A stretch of DNA of 64,000 bases from Tubiluchus corallicola (taxonomy: Eukaryota > Priapulida > Priapulimorpha > Priapulimorphida > Tubiluchidae): the NCBI GenBank assembly GCA_030141605.1, contig JAQGDQ010000366.1, positions 155,537-219,536 on the forward strand, read 5' to 3'. The position numbers and the translations under genes were made by a program. Below the pieces are notes generated by a model. That model had not been told where the DNA came from and did no database searches. It saw nothing but the letters and a program-made list of their open reading frames with translations. The first letter of the stretch is position 1, and each line of letters begins with the position of its first letter. Below are positions 23,359-33,684 of the stretch, piece by piece.

Positions 23359-23527
23359 TGAAAATCGCAAGAGAAAAGTGTGTAACTTTATTTGTGCAAA
23401 ATTTCGACATTTTAGCACATTTTTCGTCAGTTTCTATAAGACGCACTTTAAATTCAGCAAGGAAAATCCTCCGTTTTTATTATTATTATAAGCCTTTTAT
23501 TTACCTCTCTTTGCAGATACAATTACA

Positions 23528-23552
23528 GATATATATATATATATATATATAC
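23528..23552. repeat. (TA)n microsatellite
   Basis: An uninterrupted TA run within AT-rich DNA. 23586-24098 has no gene that I can see. Confidence 0.85.
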
Positions 23553-24098
23553 ATATACAGTCAACATACAAAATATAATAAGTAATACAAATAACAGTGG
23601 GCCTTTGTATCTGCTACACAAGTTTACAAAACTGTTTTGCAATCTGTAAATTTATACAAAACTTTCCTACACTAAATGCAAGACATTATTATTTATACGC
23701 TAACATTATTACTACATTATTTCGTATACTAACTTATTAATACATTAGCTAAAAAATCAATTTTTTTAATAATTATGCTTATTTAGCACAGTTTTCATTA
23801 TAAAAGAATCTCAAACTGTATTTATAAAATCAAGTACAAAATCTCCTTTTCTTTGTATATAAATGCAATGCAGGAAGGTGGCGTCGCTGCAAAAATTAAG
23901 AAGTTCCGGTTAATAGAGCTGTACTATAGTGGCTCTTTAAGATCTTTTTAGTTTTAACCTGCATTTTCTCACTAGATTTTTCTGGAACAAGTTGGTCACT
24001 TAGATTGTGTAAACTTCGGCCCCGTTTCGATCCTTGTGGGATGCCCTTGATGGCTTATACCCGGTCGTTTCTGTGTGGTAGCTGATCTTAACATGCTA

Positions 24099-24690
24099 CA
24101 GTATTGCCTCTGTTTTCGCCCATAATTCGTTCCTAAAAAGTGTTTGAAAACCCATTTGGTTGAGTACCAAATCATTTATTCCCATGAGAAACAATGTAAA
24201 AGTAAATAATCCATTTTCGAGCGGCAAATGAACTGTAAAGTATTACTAAAACGAAATATAATAATGCAAAAAAACATTGATATCATCAATTTCGCTATGC
24301 CATACATCGATGCAAAATTGGAAACACGAACTCCATTCTCATATTTTGTTACGATTTCTTTCTTTAGTTCTATATTCGCTCTCGCAGTTTTTCGTTTTCC
24401 TTTGTCACCGCCACTTCCACTCTTCTTAGGAAACATGATTAGGTTAAGTATAACACAAAAATAAAAGTAATCCAGGAAAAATAAGCGTAGAAAGCACTTA
24501 GCGATGTTAGGCAATTCAAATGTTGTGTGTGTGTGACTCTCTCGGGTGAGGTCGATTACGCTCGGCTCTACTCGGCTTGCCGCGAATGCGTTCATCACGT
24601 GTTTGGCGGTTGGTCGAGTACCGAAATTCTGGTCAAGAGCGCAAATAATTTCAGTTCGAATTTGCTGGTCGAAAACCATATGCATTAAGT
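24099..24690 (-). mobile_element. Tigger/pogo element with transposase N-terminal relic
   Basis: The left end CAGTATTGCCTCTGTTTTCG matches the element at 539-1023. On the minus strand, 24436 to 24277 encodes MFPKKSGSGGDKGKRKTARA, then ELKKEIVTKYENGVRVSNFA and SMYGIAKLMIS. This is the pipsqueak-type helix-turn-helix that begins Tigger/CENP-B-like transposases. Everything after the first 53 residues is lost. The copy at 539 has lost even this part. Confidence 0.8.
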
Positions 24691-24989
24691 TTACAGAGTA
24701 ATAATTTAAACCCCTAGCTTCCACTTCACTAGCAAATTTATCTTAAAATCTGCTGTAAGTCTAAGGTGCAGATTCATCAATCACTTTTCAACAGCAAACT
24801 GAATCACCACTACACTTGCTCAGCTTTCCTTTACAAGGCCATGCAAAAGCCACCCAAATATGGAATCAATAGCTGTGGAGGCTGCAGAGTAATGAAATGC
24901 TTTGAGTCCATTATGTCCATCAGTTGGTGATAAATGTTACTACTAGCAGATGAATCTCTCGTGGATTGCCACTGAAAATCTCGGAGTTG

Positions 24990-26255
24990 CCGAGGGTTAT
25001 GCCCTTTAAGTCTCCTAACTACTCACCTGCGGTACTTGTCGGAAAACGTTTCACTAGTTTATCTTGGGTGGTGGGGTTAAAGGTCACAATTTTTCCTGTA
25101 TTTGTTCGAAGTTTAACATGAACAGTGTGGCATTTCTGCTGTTGTGTGCTAAGTCCACCCATAATAGCTAACGAAAGATTATGCTCACCTAAAATTTGGC
25201 AGCCTGCTCCTGCAGCATCACACAAAATAAGACAGATTGTGGCACCAGGATCTATAAAAACACAAATAGGAACCAATGATTTGGCACCTTCCAAACAACA
25301 GTGGCAGTCATTAAGAACACAACGTTTGTGCCAAAAGACTGTAAATGAACTGATGGAACATCAACACTTGCACCAGAAGTATTTGAACCTCTTTTAACAT
25401 AAGGACTCACATGGGAGCTGCCAGCAATTGAATTGCACAATAAATAATGATGCCATTTACTACATCGCTTGCATGGAGCTTTACGGCAAGTATCAGATCT
25501 ATGGTTTAAACCAAGACACAAAAAACAACAACCTACTGTTTTCGCTCTTGCAAAGTCATAATAGGAAGAGTAGCACAATCACGCAACATATGTTGAGCTC
25601 CACCACAAAATAAATAATGGAAATTCTTTGAAGTTGAAGGTGCATTTTTAGTGTTACTACGAGAATCACTAGACTGAAGAACAGAAACTGAATTTAGGGT
25701 GCTCCTCACACCTAAATTCTTATACCCAGCATGACGACTGTAGTCATCGAACTCCCTATGGCGAGTATATGAAGCAGCCTTTCATCTAATATTAACTTTG
25801 CTTTTCATGAACTGTCAAAATTTTTCAAAGCCATCTTCTTGCCTTCTCATTTGTTCCCATTCAACATGCCAAGCATATGGAATTTTTGCTAAAAAGACAG
25901 CTAATTCTTCTATTCTAAGTCCCATTGCAGTGAGGCCCCTTATAACAACTTCAAGCTCGTCTACAAAATTTCACTGTGCTTCAATATTTTTGAATCAGCA
26001 ATATTTTCGATTGTCACAGTTTATTAATAATGACATCTTGCTTCTGTCTTTATCACCAAATCTCTCCTTCAGTAAGGAAACAACTTCCAGATACAGGCCA
26101 TCTCTTACCTGAGCAGCCTCACCTTTAAGTAAATTCTTCAAGTAAACAAGTTTATGAACATCTGCAGATTTATTAACATTTAGCATTGAAGGCAATAAAC
26201 ATGTCCCGAAATTCATATATGCATATGAAGTTATATATCTTTTAAGAGGTTCCAT
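24990..26255 (-). pseudogene. BEL/Pao-like gag and protease relic
   Basis: From 26255 downward: LVYLKNLLKGEAAQVRDGLY and LLKERFGDKD, the pattern of the gag domain found in BEL/Pao elements. Around 25530-25440 is a double zinc knuckle, CFLCLGLNHRSDTC and CKRCSKWHHYLLC. After a frame change, at 25290-25020, comes a protease-like segment VCVFIDPGATICLIL-type with D-P-G in place of D-S/T-G. Frameshifts, stops and the altered active-site triad indicate a dead copy. Confidence 0.72.
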
Positions 26256-26460
26256 AAATGAAAAACAAATAACAAACTACATATATGATTAACATAAATT
26301 TTACAAAGTCATGACAGTTTATATATTTACATTCTATGTACAGGACATTGTGTTTATAGTTAGCTTCGTTTTTCTTTTTCTTCACAAGTTTCTCCAATAC
26401 TTCCACTCTGTCCTTTCTCTTCTTTTGGTGAAATAGGACTTCTCCTGATGTTGATGTATG

Positions 26461-27232
26461 CTAGCTTGGTTCCGGAGTTGCATATGTACATGGAGCATTC
26501 TTTTCCAATCTGGGTAAATGAGATTTCCGGCTTTTCTTCAGTTTCAATGCAAGACCTTTTGTGTGCTTCTTCCTAGCTTTCCTTTCTTCTCTTGCCACAT
26601 TTCTCTTCACTTCAGCTTTACTAGCTAATGACTTCTTTAATTTGAGTTTACTGGCTCTCAATTCTTTTGCACTTCTCTTTCGCAGGAGCACTGTTTTGTA
26701 TACAGAGGCTGCCTGTGTCATATTGTAGCACAGTTTTGGATCAACAGGGTCATGGTTTACATCCTTCCTTTTGAAATATTCAACTGCACTTGCCCTTTTA
26801 GTGTTCAAGTGCTGCTTTACAGTTTGGATAGCACTATAGGTGTTAAGATTCATCTGACAGGCTCTAATGTTTATAACATCTCCCATTGTGTTAAATGTTG
26901 ACTCCACCTGTGGGCCTTGAATTATACTCAATACAGCAAACACAACCTTGCACACTTTGTTGCACTTCTTAGAATCTAACTTTGACCCACCAACTATCTA
27001 CCCTCTGATGTTCCTCACTTATGGCTGGTAAATTTGCATCAACTTGCAGTTTGCAAACTACCAAATCAAAGGTTTCCTCCTCTTCCTCACTGAGCACACA
27101 GGCCTTATCTTTTAATGACTTCAATGTGGCCATCGTCAAGTTGTGACCTATTGCAGCTGAATCAATTGCTGAAGCAGCTTGTAGGATCTTATTTTCCAGT
27201 GGAAGTGTCACCTGCATGTATTTCCCAGACAC
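26461..27232 (-). pseudogene. Transposase-like C-terminal region (hAT-like?), two frames
   Basis: The frame from 27232 ends at 26969. The next frame begins near 26970 and reads VVFAVLSIIQGPQVESTFNT and MGDVINIRACQMN, followed by a long Lys/Arg-rich tail. The V-E-S-T-F-N-x-M-x-D block resembles the hAT C-terminal dimerisation region (hydrophobic, then V-E-R-x-F-S). The resemblance is moderate and I would not assign a function. The two frames are offset, so at least one frameshift or splice separates them. Confidence 0.4.
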
Positions 27233-27479
27233 CTTGAATGCTATTACAACATTTGTCAGGAAACTTCTGCAAACAGGATCATCTTTCCTCGATTCACTAC
27301 CTTTTATAAAATAGGCGAGGTTATGGTGATGTTGTCAGAATTACATTATTGCGAAATTATCTCTTTTTATTGCTCTTTTTAAAAGTCTCTTGGAGCTAGA
27401 CTTTTTCCCCTTTTTTCCAGTTTTGTTTTCTTCAAAACTATAACTAGTGTGAGTTTACCCAATCTGAAGACTATACACT

Positions 27480-27783
27480 TTTTTAATTACTCCTAGTGTT
27501 TCCATTCGTGTCAGTTCTTCCTCCAATTATCCATGTAGTGCAATGGGCCGTTGCGACATGGATGTACCACTCCAGGCGGCTTCACATTTTTATCAACTGC
27601 TACGCTATGTAGAGCTGGCAAGCATCCTAAACTGATAAAAACATATGCAAACTCCTCCTTGAGCTCTACATACTCCTGGTATCTTTCACCACTATCTGTG
27701 GTGTGGCTGGTTTCTTCTAGCAGATAAACTTGTTTCAGTATTCCTCGCTGTTCATCTGCATCACTGCCAAGTATAGGTATCAA
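27480..27783 (-). pseudogene. Gypsy pol relic, pre-RT linker, copy 1
   Basis: Reads ILGSDADEQRGILKQVYLLE, then YVELKEEFAYVFISLGCLPA, LHSVAVDKNVKPPGVVHPCR. It matches the gypsy segment between protease and reverse transcriptase (Leu-Gly-Cys-Leu-Pro, then a His-Pro-Cys/Pro-Arg motif). Near-identical sequence recurs at 29095-29290. Confidence 0.7.
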
Positions 27784-27805
27784 ATGGCATTAATGCACCA
27801 TTCAA

Positions 27806-28016
27806 TTGATTAAATACGAATAAGAAAAAGTAAGCCAACGAATTAAACAATACATCAGTAGTGAAATTAATGCACTATTCAATTGATTACATACGAATAA
27901 GAAAAAGTAAGCCAACGAATTAAACAATACATCAGTAGTGAAATTAATGCACTATTCAATTGATTAAATACGAATAAGAAAAAGTAAGCCAACGAATTAA
28001 ACAATACATCAGTGGA
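27806..28016. repeat. 77-bp tandem repeat, three copies
   Basis: Unit core ACGAATAAGAAAAAGTAAGC then CAACGAATTAAACAATACATC; starts near 27814, 27890 and 27967. Copies are nearly identical, so expansion is recent. Confidence 0.9.
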
Positions 28017-28679
28017 ATATCTTAACTCTAATAATAAACAAATTATACGTAATATAGTGAAAAAATAACAAACACCAAATTTATCTGAAAAATGGGCCAA
28101 AAAATTGTTAAAATACTTAATAAAAGTGACTTTTATTAAATATTTCAACAACTAATTTGAAAAAAACAAGCTTATAGGTGAGGTAATATGATAACGTAAA
28201 ATGTACATTATACAAAAAATCATGTGATTACATATATAACTGATTTTAGAAAAATGTGCGAGGTTGTAGATGAGACAAGTAATATGATAACGAAATTACA
28301 TGATATCATTACAGATGTAATATATTGACAATATAATGCAATGTAAAAATATGAATTGAAAGCATGGCTCGGTATACTGGACAACAGTGAGATGGAGGAA
28401 CTGAGGGCAGCCCGGCTTATCCAATAGGAACGAATGATTCGCCATCGCCGGGCTGAGGGCATCGATTGGGTTTCTTACGAGTCTCTGCTGTTTTTACGAG
28501 TTTGTAAATGAAATCTGAATGAAATGTCACTAGACAAAACCATATGACGATAACGAAATATTAAAAATGTTTTAAATGACGATGATGGTAATGAGGTAGT
28601 TCTAGATGAAGGATGTTAATAAGTTGCAAATGACGAAGATAGTAATGAGGCGGTTCTAGCTAGAGGGTGTTAATAAATT
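28017..28679. other. No gene seen
   Basis: AT-rich DNA with internal short repeats (GACGATGATGGTAATGAGG and GACGAAGATAGTAATGAGG around 28575-28655). Confidence 0.4.
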
Positions 28680-29090
28680 GTACAGGACTCATCGGAGTCC
28701 TGTAGAGGGGAGGGGAACGCTAATCCCAAATACAGACGCAGTGGCGGCTCGTGGATAAGTACTACGGAACTGCAGCACCCCCTATTTTCACTCGATAGTA
28801 TAGACGTACTCTGTTTCCGCACATATACAAAGAAAGAACTAGAGAATAAGAGGGTAGTGCTGTTTGTTTCACAGCCCAACAGAGTACGCTTCTGTACACA
28901 TGTCTGAGCCCAGGTAGAGAAAGTACTGTCGCTCACACAGAGCACGTGAGGGTAGTGCTGTTTGTTTCACAGCCCAACAGAGTACGCTCCAGCAACACTG
29001 TGAACTAGAGAACAAGAGGGTAGTGCTGTTTGTTTCACAACCCAACAGAGTACGCTTCTGTACATATGTCTGAGCCCAGGTAGAGAAAGT
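28680..29090. repeat. Interspersed repeat with local duplications (related to 41575-41930)
   Basis: Starts GTGGCGGCTCGTGGATAAGT. The segment GGTAGTGCTGTTTGTTTCAC then AGCCCAACAGAGTACGCT occurs three times (28853, 28951, 29020). The end AGGTAGAGAAAGTACTG is shared with 41855-41875. Non-coding. Confidence 0.7.
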
Positions 29091-29399
29091 ACTGAAATTT
29101 TTATCAGCTGCTACGCTATGTAGAGCTGGCAAGCATCCTAAACTGATAAAAACATATGCAAACTCCTCCTTGAGCTCTACATACTCCTGGTATCTTTCAC
29201 CACTATCTGTGATGCGGCTGGTTTCTTCTAGCAGATAAACTTGTTTCAGTATTCCTCGCTGTTCATCTGCATCACCGCCAAGTATAGGCACCAATTCCGT
29301 TTGGCTACTAAAAACTATATTTTCTCTGCCTCTGTGATTGATATGCAATATAGGTATGTGACCTCCTATATGCGACGTAATTCTATGAGCAGAATGCAA
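29091..29399 (-). pseudogene. Gypsy protease-end/pre-RT relic, copy 2
   Basis: Reads GHIPILHINHRGRENIVFSS then ILGGDADEQRGILKQVYLLE and the same EFAYVFISLGCLPALHSVAA block as copy 1. It is colinear with the gag relic at 29510-30130 on the same strand, so both derive from one gypsy insertion. Confidence 0.7.
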
Positions 29400-29509
29400 T
29401 TTTGATCATTTCTTCAACCTTTAGAAATCATCTTCTGGTAAATATTTAAGTGTGATCCAATGTCTTATTTCATTTGCACCTCCACTCCATGAAAGTCCAT
29501 TCGTATCAT

Positions 29510-30130
29510 TTATTTTGACTGTGACGCTGAGCTACGGATCTCATTAACGAACAAATGATTTACTTCCTCATCTCTACTCTGATTGCCGTCACTAGAGCAA
29601 GTAAAATCCTGATCAGTAGTATGTACAACTGCTCTGCACACACTAGCAAAATGTTTTGTTTTCCATACTAGAAGCAACTTTTGCAATAAACCGGACATTT
29701 AAATTCGGCATGAGTCGATCCACAAAACTTGTATTTGTTCTGATTTCATTCCATAAAGTTAGTTCTCTTTTTAACTCTACAGGCAATTGTTGTTGCTGTT
29801 TGAAGGTTTTATATGCTGGTTTTTAGTTTTATCCAGAGCCAGTTCTTGCACCGATATTGGCATAATTTCCCTTGCTTGGGCTTTAGTGGCTTGTGCAGCA
29901 TGACACGTATCTAGGCATTTTGACAATGTTAAGTCATCCTCTCGTAAAAGTCTTTCTTTCAGTGCAGGAGGTGCTGTACACATGATCCATTCGCTTATTA
30001 ACGAGTCATGCATATCTCCAAAGGCACAGTCTTTTAGCCTTAGGTGGTTTAAGTACTGTTCGATGGTCTCCCCTTCCTTGCTGTCACTTGTGAAAAATTT
30101 ATGGCTGTCATAGATTTCATTAGTTATATA
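29510..30130 (-). pseudogene. Gypsy gag relic
   Basis: From 30130: NEIYDSHKFFTSDSKEGETI, EQYLNHLRLKDCAFGDMHDS, then PALKERLLREDDLTLSKCLD and AAQATKAQAREI, the classic gypsy gag C-terminal block. A knuckle remnant KTKHFASVC appears near 29660-29630 with an upstream Cys lost. It is decayed. Confidence 0.78.
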
Positions 30131-30393
30131 TGTTTATTGACTGATTAAGAGATAGTGGAACATGATATTTTGGTTCAGTCCATAGTTCACTACAAAAAAG
30201 GACTTTTGATCATATAACATGATCCAAGAATAGCTAAAGAATTATTTACAAATTATCACTACACACTCACAAAAATCGCTAAAAAGTTATTTACAAATTC
30301 ACAATATGACTTTGGATTTCCATTGAAAAGTTCATACAGCTCATTGAAGTTCAGTTCAGTGTTATTTTCACGAAGTGATTTAAAGTGAAGATA

Positions 30394-31669
30394 CAGTCTA
30401 ACCTCGTTATCTCGCCACTGTCCATCTAGGGCAAATTTTTGGCGAGAGGCGAGTATGGCGAGATAATGGGAATATAACGAAGTTAGTCTATATGTATATA
30501 CATACTGTACATAATAGTTGATTAACATAGTGTTCCTCTATGTACATATAAAATATATTTCGCATTATGATACCAATCAACATTAAATCAAAAATGAAAA
30601 AATGTCATTTTGGCTCACAGTGTTTCCGAAATCTGTGTAAAATTATGTCTGGATTCACCCTATCATCATCGTCCAGACCCTATGAGTTGAAGATTTTTAG
30701 GCCGTCTTGGCCTATCCAGTCCATACAAGGTGTATTTATTCCTGATAAATCTCCCATTATTTCTTGGCACTGAGTTTCATTGAAGCAATTATACGTAGCG
30801 TTTAAAATTATTGTACAGACAACATAGTTCGTAGTAAGCTATTGCGTCGCACACTGTAGAAGTGTACATAAAAGTTTGCTGTTTTACTCACTGACGTGCC
30901 CTCACTTGCTATGTCAAGACTTCAAGTTCACTGTCTCGGAAAACCAGTTGTTTTTTTTTTGCGCACAGATCTGACCGTCGGGGCTTTCGCACTACTTTCG
31001 CGGGAACGTGCCAACGTAGTCTCCTGCTGAGAGTCCGTGCGTTTACAGCTATGCCTTTCTGATATTAAACTTCCTTGAAAACTGGTATTTCTCTCAGCTT
31101 CCCGGTGTTTGGCAGTGTAAGTCCGTTTCCACTGGCTGCCACCATGTAATATTATGTACTAGAACACAGTATTTATATGTAAATTTCCTTTTTTTGTTCA
31201 GGATTAAGACAAAACAGTTTTCGCTTCAGAGACATCATGTAAAGTTGCTCACACTTTGTGGAAACTCAAACTTAAACGCAGCTTTGGTGTTATAGAGTAA
31301 GGATATCGGTGACGCTTTAGTTTCTCTGCGCATTAACCAACCACAGCACTCCTAATCTAATCCTGGTGAGACACACACTAGATTAATTATGTCTGTCTAT
31401 CGAGTACAGCAGCATTGTCTACATACCGCGGTTATATTGATCGACACACGGTATATGTATTGATCGATTCACCTCTGAATTTGTCTGTTTGGCAACATAA
31501 CGAATATAGTTTACATAAGCACTCATCCTAGCATGACATGGTGAGGGCGAGAAGCGAGGGTGGCGACTTAACGAGGTAAATATCAAAGCAGGAAATCCAT
31601 CCTGGTTCTTTCTATGGTGAGAGACGAGTTTGGCGGCATAACGAGGGGCGAGATAACGAGGTTAGACTG
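30394..31669. mobile_element. Tigger/pogo-type MITE, copy 2, with gypsy sequence inside
   Basis: Inverted relative to copy 1 (3438-4059), ends CAGTCTAACCTCGTTATCTC on both sides, TA flanks. Homology to copy 1 breaks at about 30610 and resumes at about 31290. The intervening 680 bp carry, on the minus strand, a gag N-terminus-like segment (PCMDWIGQDGLKIFNS, stop, then RVNPDIILHRFRKHCEPK at about 30740-30620). They also carry a likely LTR end and primer-binding site near 31150-31128 (TATTACA then TGGTGGCAGCCAGTGG). Confidence 0.75.
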
Positions 31670-32184
31670 TACATACAGTACTGTTTGAAAGTGTGGTAAA
31701 GAGTTTTCCCTCAGTTCTCAAATTTAAGCCTTTTGAAATTCTCTTCTTCTTCTGCAAAATTTCCTTTTAACTGCAATGGCGATGGAGGTTTGAACTTCAA
31801 GTTGGTTGCTATAGTATTGTGGCGTTTCGTTTTGTCCTCCAGCAGCTACTGTTTGTGTGAACTTCTTACAGTTTATTTCTGTCACCTCGTGTTGATGTCA
31901 GAATTACAGTATTGCAAAAGCAAGCTAGTCCGCTGAAAGTTGAAACTAGGCATTATTATTTATGAAATCACTATTTATTTAAACACTAAATACTTTCATG
32001 TCGATGTCCAGCTCCACACACAAAGCAAGGCTGCATGTCTTCGGTTGCTATAAAACTAAGTGTGGATGACTGCACAGCACCACCTATAATTAAGCTACAT
32101 AATTAACATCACAGTTATATTGCCATACGCTTTACAGTTGCACGCTGTATATATATATATCTCAGTAACTCAGAAATTCAGGCA

Positions 32185-32218
<34 letters not shown>

Positions 32219-33429
32219 TGCCTGAATTTCTGAGTTACATGTACATGTATCATAAAAGCTTAAAAAATTTTGTTAAGATGTTCTTAAAAGATGCTCCACT
32301 TATTACTTCTCACTTTAATCATGCACTTTAATATTAATGCATGATGTATAGTCCCCTTCTGGCACTACACGCCGTCATCTCCTTGGAATTTATTAAACAG
32401 TAAGGCTTTGGCAGGTTGTGTTCATGGACTTTCCTCCTGACAAGATTTTTAAAAATGAAAGTGTAGGGTTAAATTCCTGTATCATTCTCGGGTTTGATAT
32501 TAACCCTTTCATACCCATTGTATCCCGTGGGATACAACAATATTTTCTGTCTTTAAAATGAATAAAGTTTTAAAACTGACAGTTATTTGATCTGTTAATA
32601 GTTATTTTGATTTAAGCCAATAACAATAGACTAAAAATGGTGATAAAATGTCAAACAAGAAAATCTACATAGCATTAAAACCTGCTATTCCGTCAGCACT
32701 TACTAAGTGCTCAAATACAATGTTTTGCCAATTTTTTTAGATTTTTTACTTTCTTTACTGGCTTTTTATGATTTAGACAAACTTATGTGTAATTTTCTTG
32801 CATTTTTATGCACTTTTGAAGTCAAATTCTCGAATGCCGACTCTATACTGTGATGCTTTAGTACGAATTTAAGAATTTCTTGCAATGTTTTTTTTGATTT
32901 GTTCATGTTGCAATTGTTATTCATTTTGGCATTGCAAAGGTGTTGCTATATTTACAATATTTTGATACTGCTTTGTTATTAGTATGCACAATTTTACACA
33001 TTTTGATATTTTAGTTTTATTGGTCAAATTAAAGGTAGTTGATGCTCTGGTGTTGCACTCTGATACCTTTGAACTGTGTAATACCATATTTTTGCACTTC
33101 ATTTTGATACTAGCGCCTTTATTACTTAATTTATTTTTGATTATATTTAAAATTTTGTATTATCAGTTTAGTAACTGATTCCTTATAGTAGATGGATGTG
33201 CATTTTAATACATACATAATTAAGTGATATTTTAATTTTGCTCTTCCATTGTTCACTACTGAATTTACATTAAGCGATGTATTATAGTTACTACCTTGTA
33301 CTTTAACATTTCATTGTTCTCGCTTGGTCCACGGAGAAATGAGCCTTTAACTTAATTGTTTATATCTTAATCGATATCAAGGTTAATATTAATGAAGGTG
33401 CAGATCCATGATAAATAAATTTTGAAGAC
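31670..33429. other. Gene-free AT-rich DNA with a 74-bp palindrome
   Basis: No supportable gene. The palindrome at 32165-32238 is listed separately. Several (TA)n runs occur. Confidence 0.45.
32165..32238. repeat. Perfect 74-bp palindrome with (AT)n centre
   Basis: Arms begin GTAACTCAGAAATTCAGGCA and are 24 bases of unique sequence each side, meeting in thirteen AT units; no mismatch in either arm. It would extrude a cruciform or form a 37-bp hairpin as RNA. Confidence 0.95.
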
Positions 33430-33684
33430 AAACGTGAAAAGCAGGAAATACGACTGCTTGAAACAGCTTGGATTTGAACCAGCTATCTTGGAAACTCTAA
33501 AATTTGAAATGCAGCACTGGCTGACAGTTGCTGTAGGAATGAATTTTTGAATGTCTTGATCACTGGGGAGAACATGTACACAGTCTAGCAGTATTTATAT
33601 AGGACATAGGATTTATGGGCAGAGAGTCCCTGGTTCAAATCCAGGACGTTCCCCAACTATTCACATTTCCTGCTTTTCATGTTT
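33430..33684. mobile_element. Short element with 24-bp inverted ends and two tRNA-like B boxes
   Basis: Ends AAACGTGAAAAGCAGGAAAT and, reversed, AAACATGAAAAGCAGGAAAT. Inside, GGATTTGAACC at 33470 (minus-strand B box) and GGTTCAAATCC at 33632 (plus) face outwards. The plus one has a good T stem (CCTGG/CCAGG) and a tRNA-like GTTCCCCA end. No A box or cloverleaf can be completed, so these are not called as tRNA genes. Confidence 0.55.

Noticed and set aside
33565-33655. tRNA gene
   Set aside because: A good T arm and 3' end are present but no A box, D arm or anticodon arm can be built in the right length.
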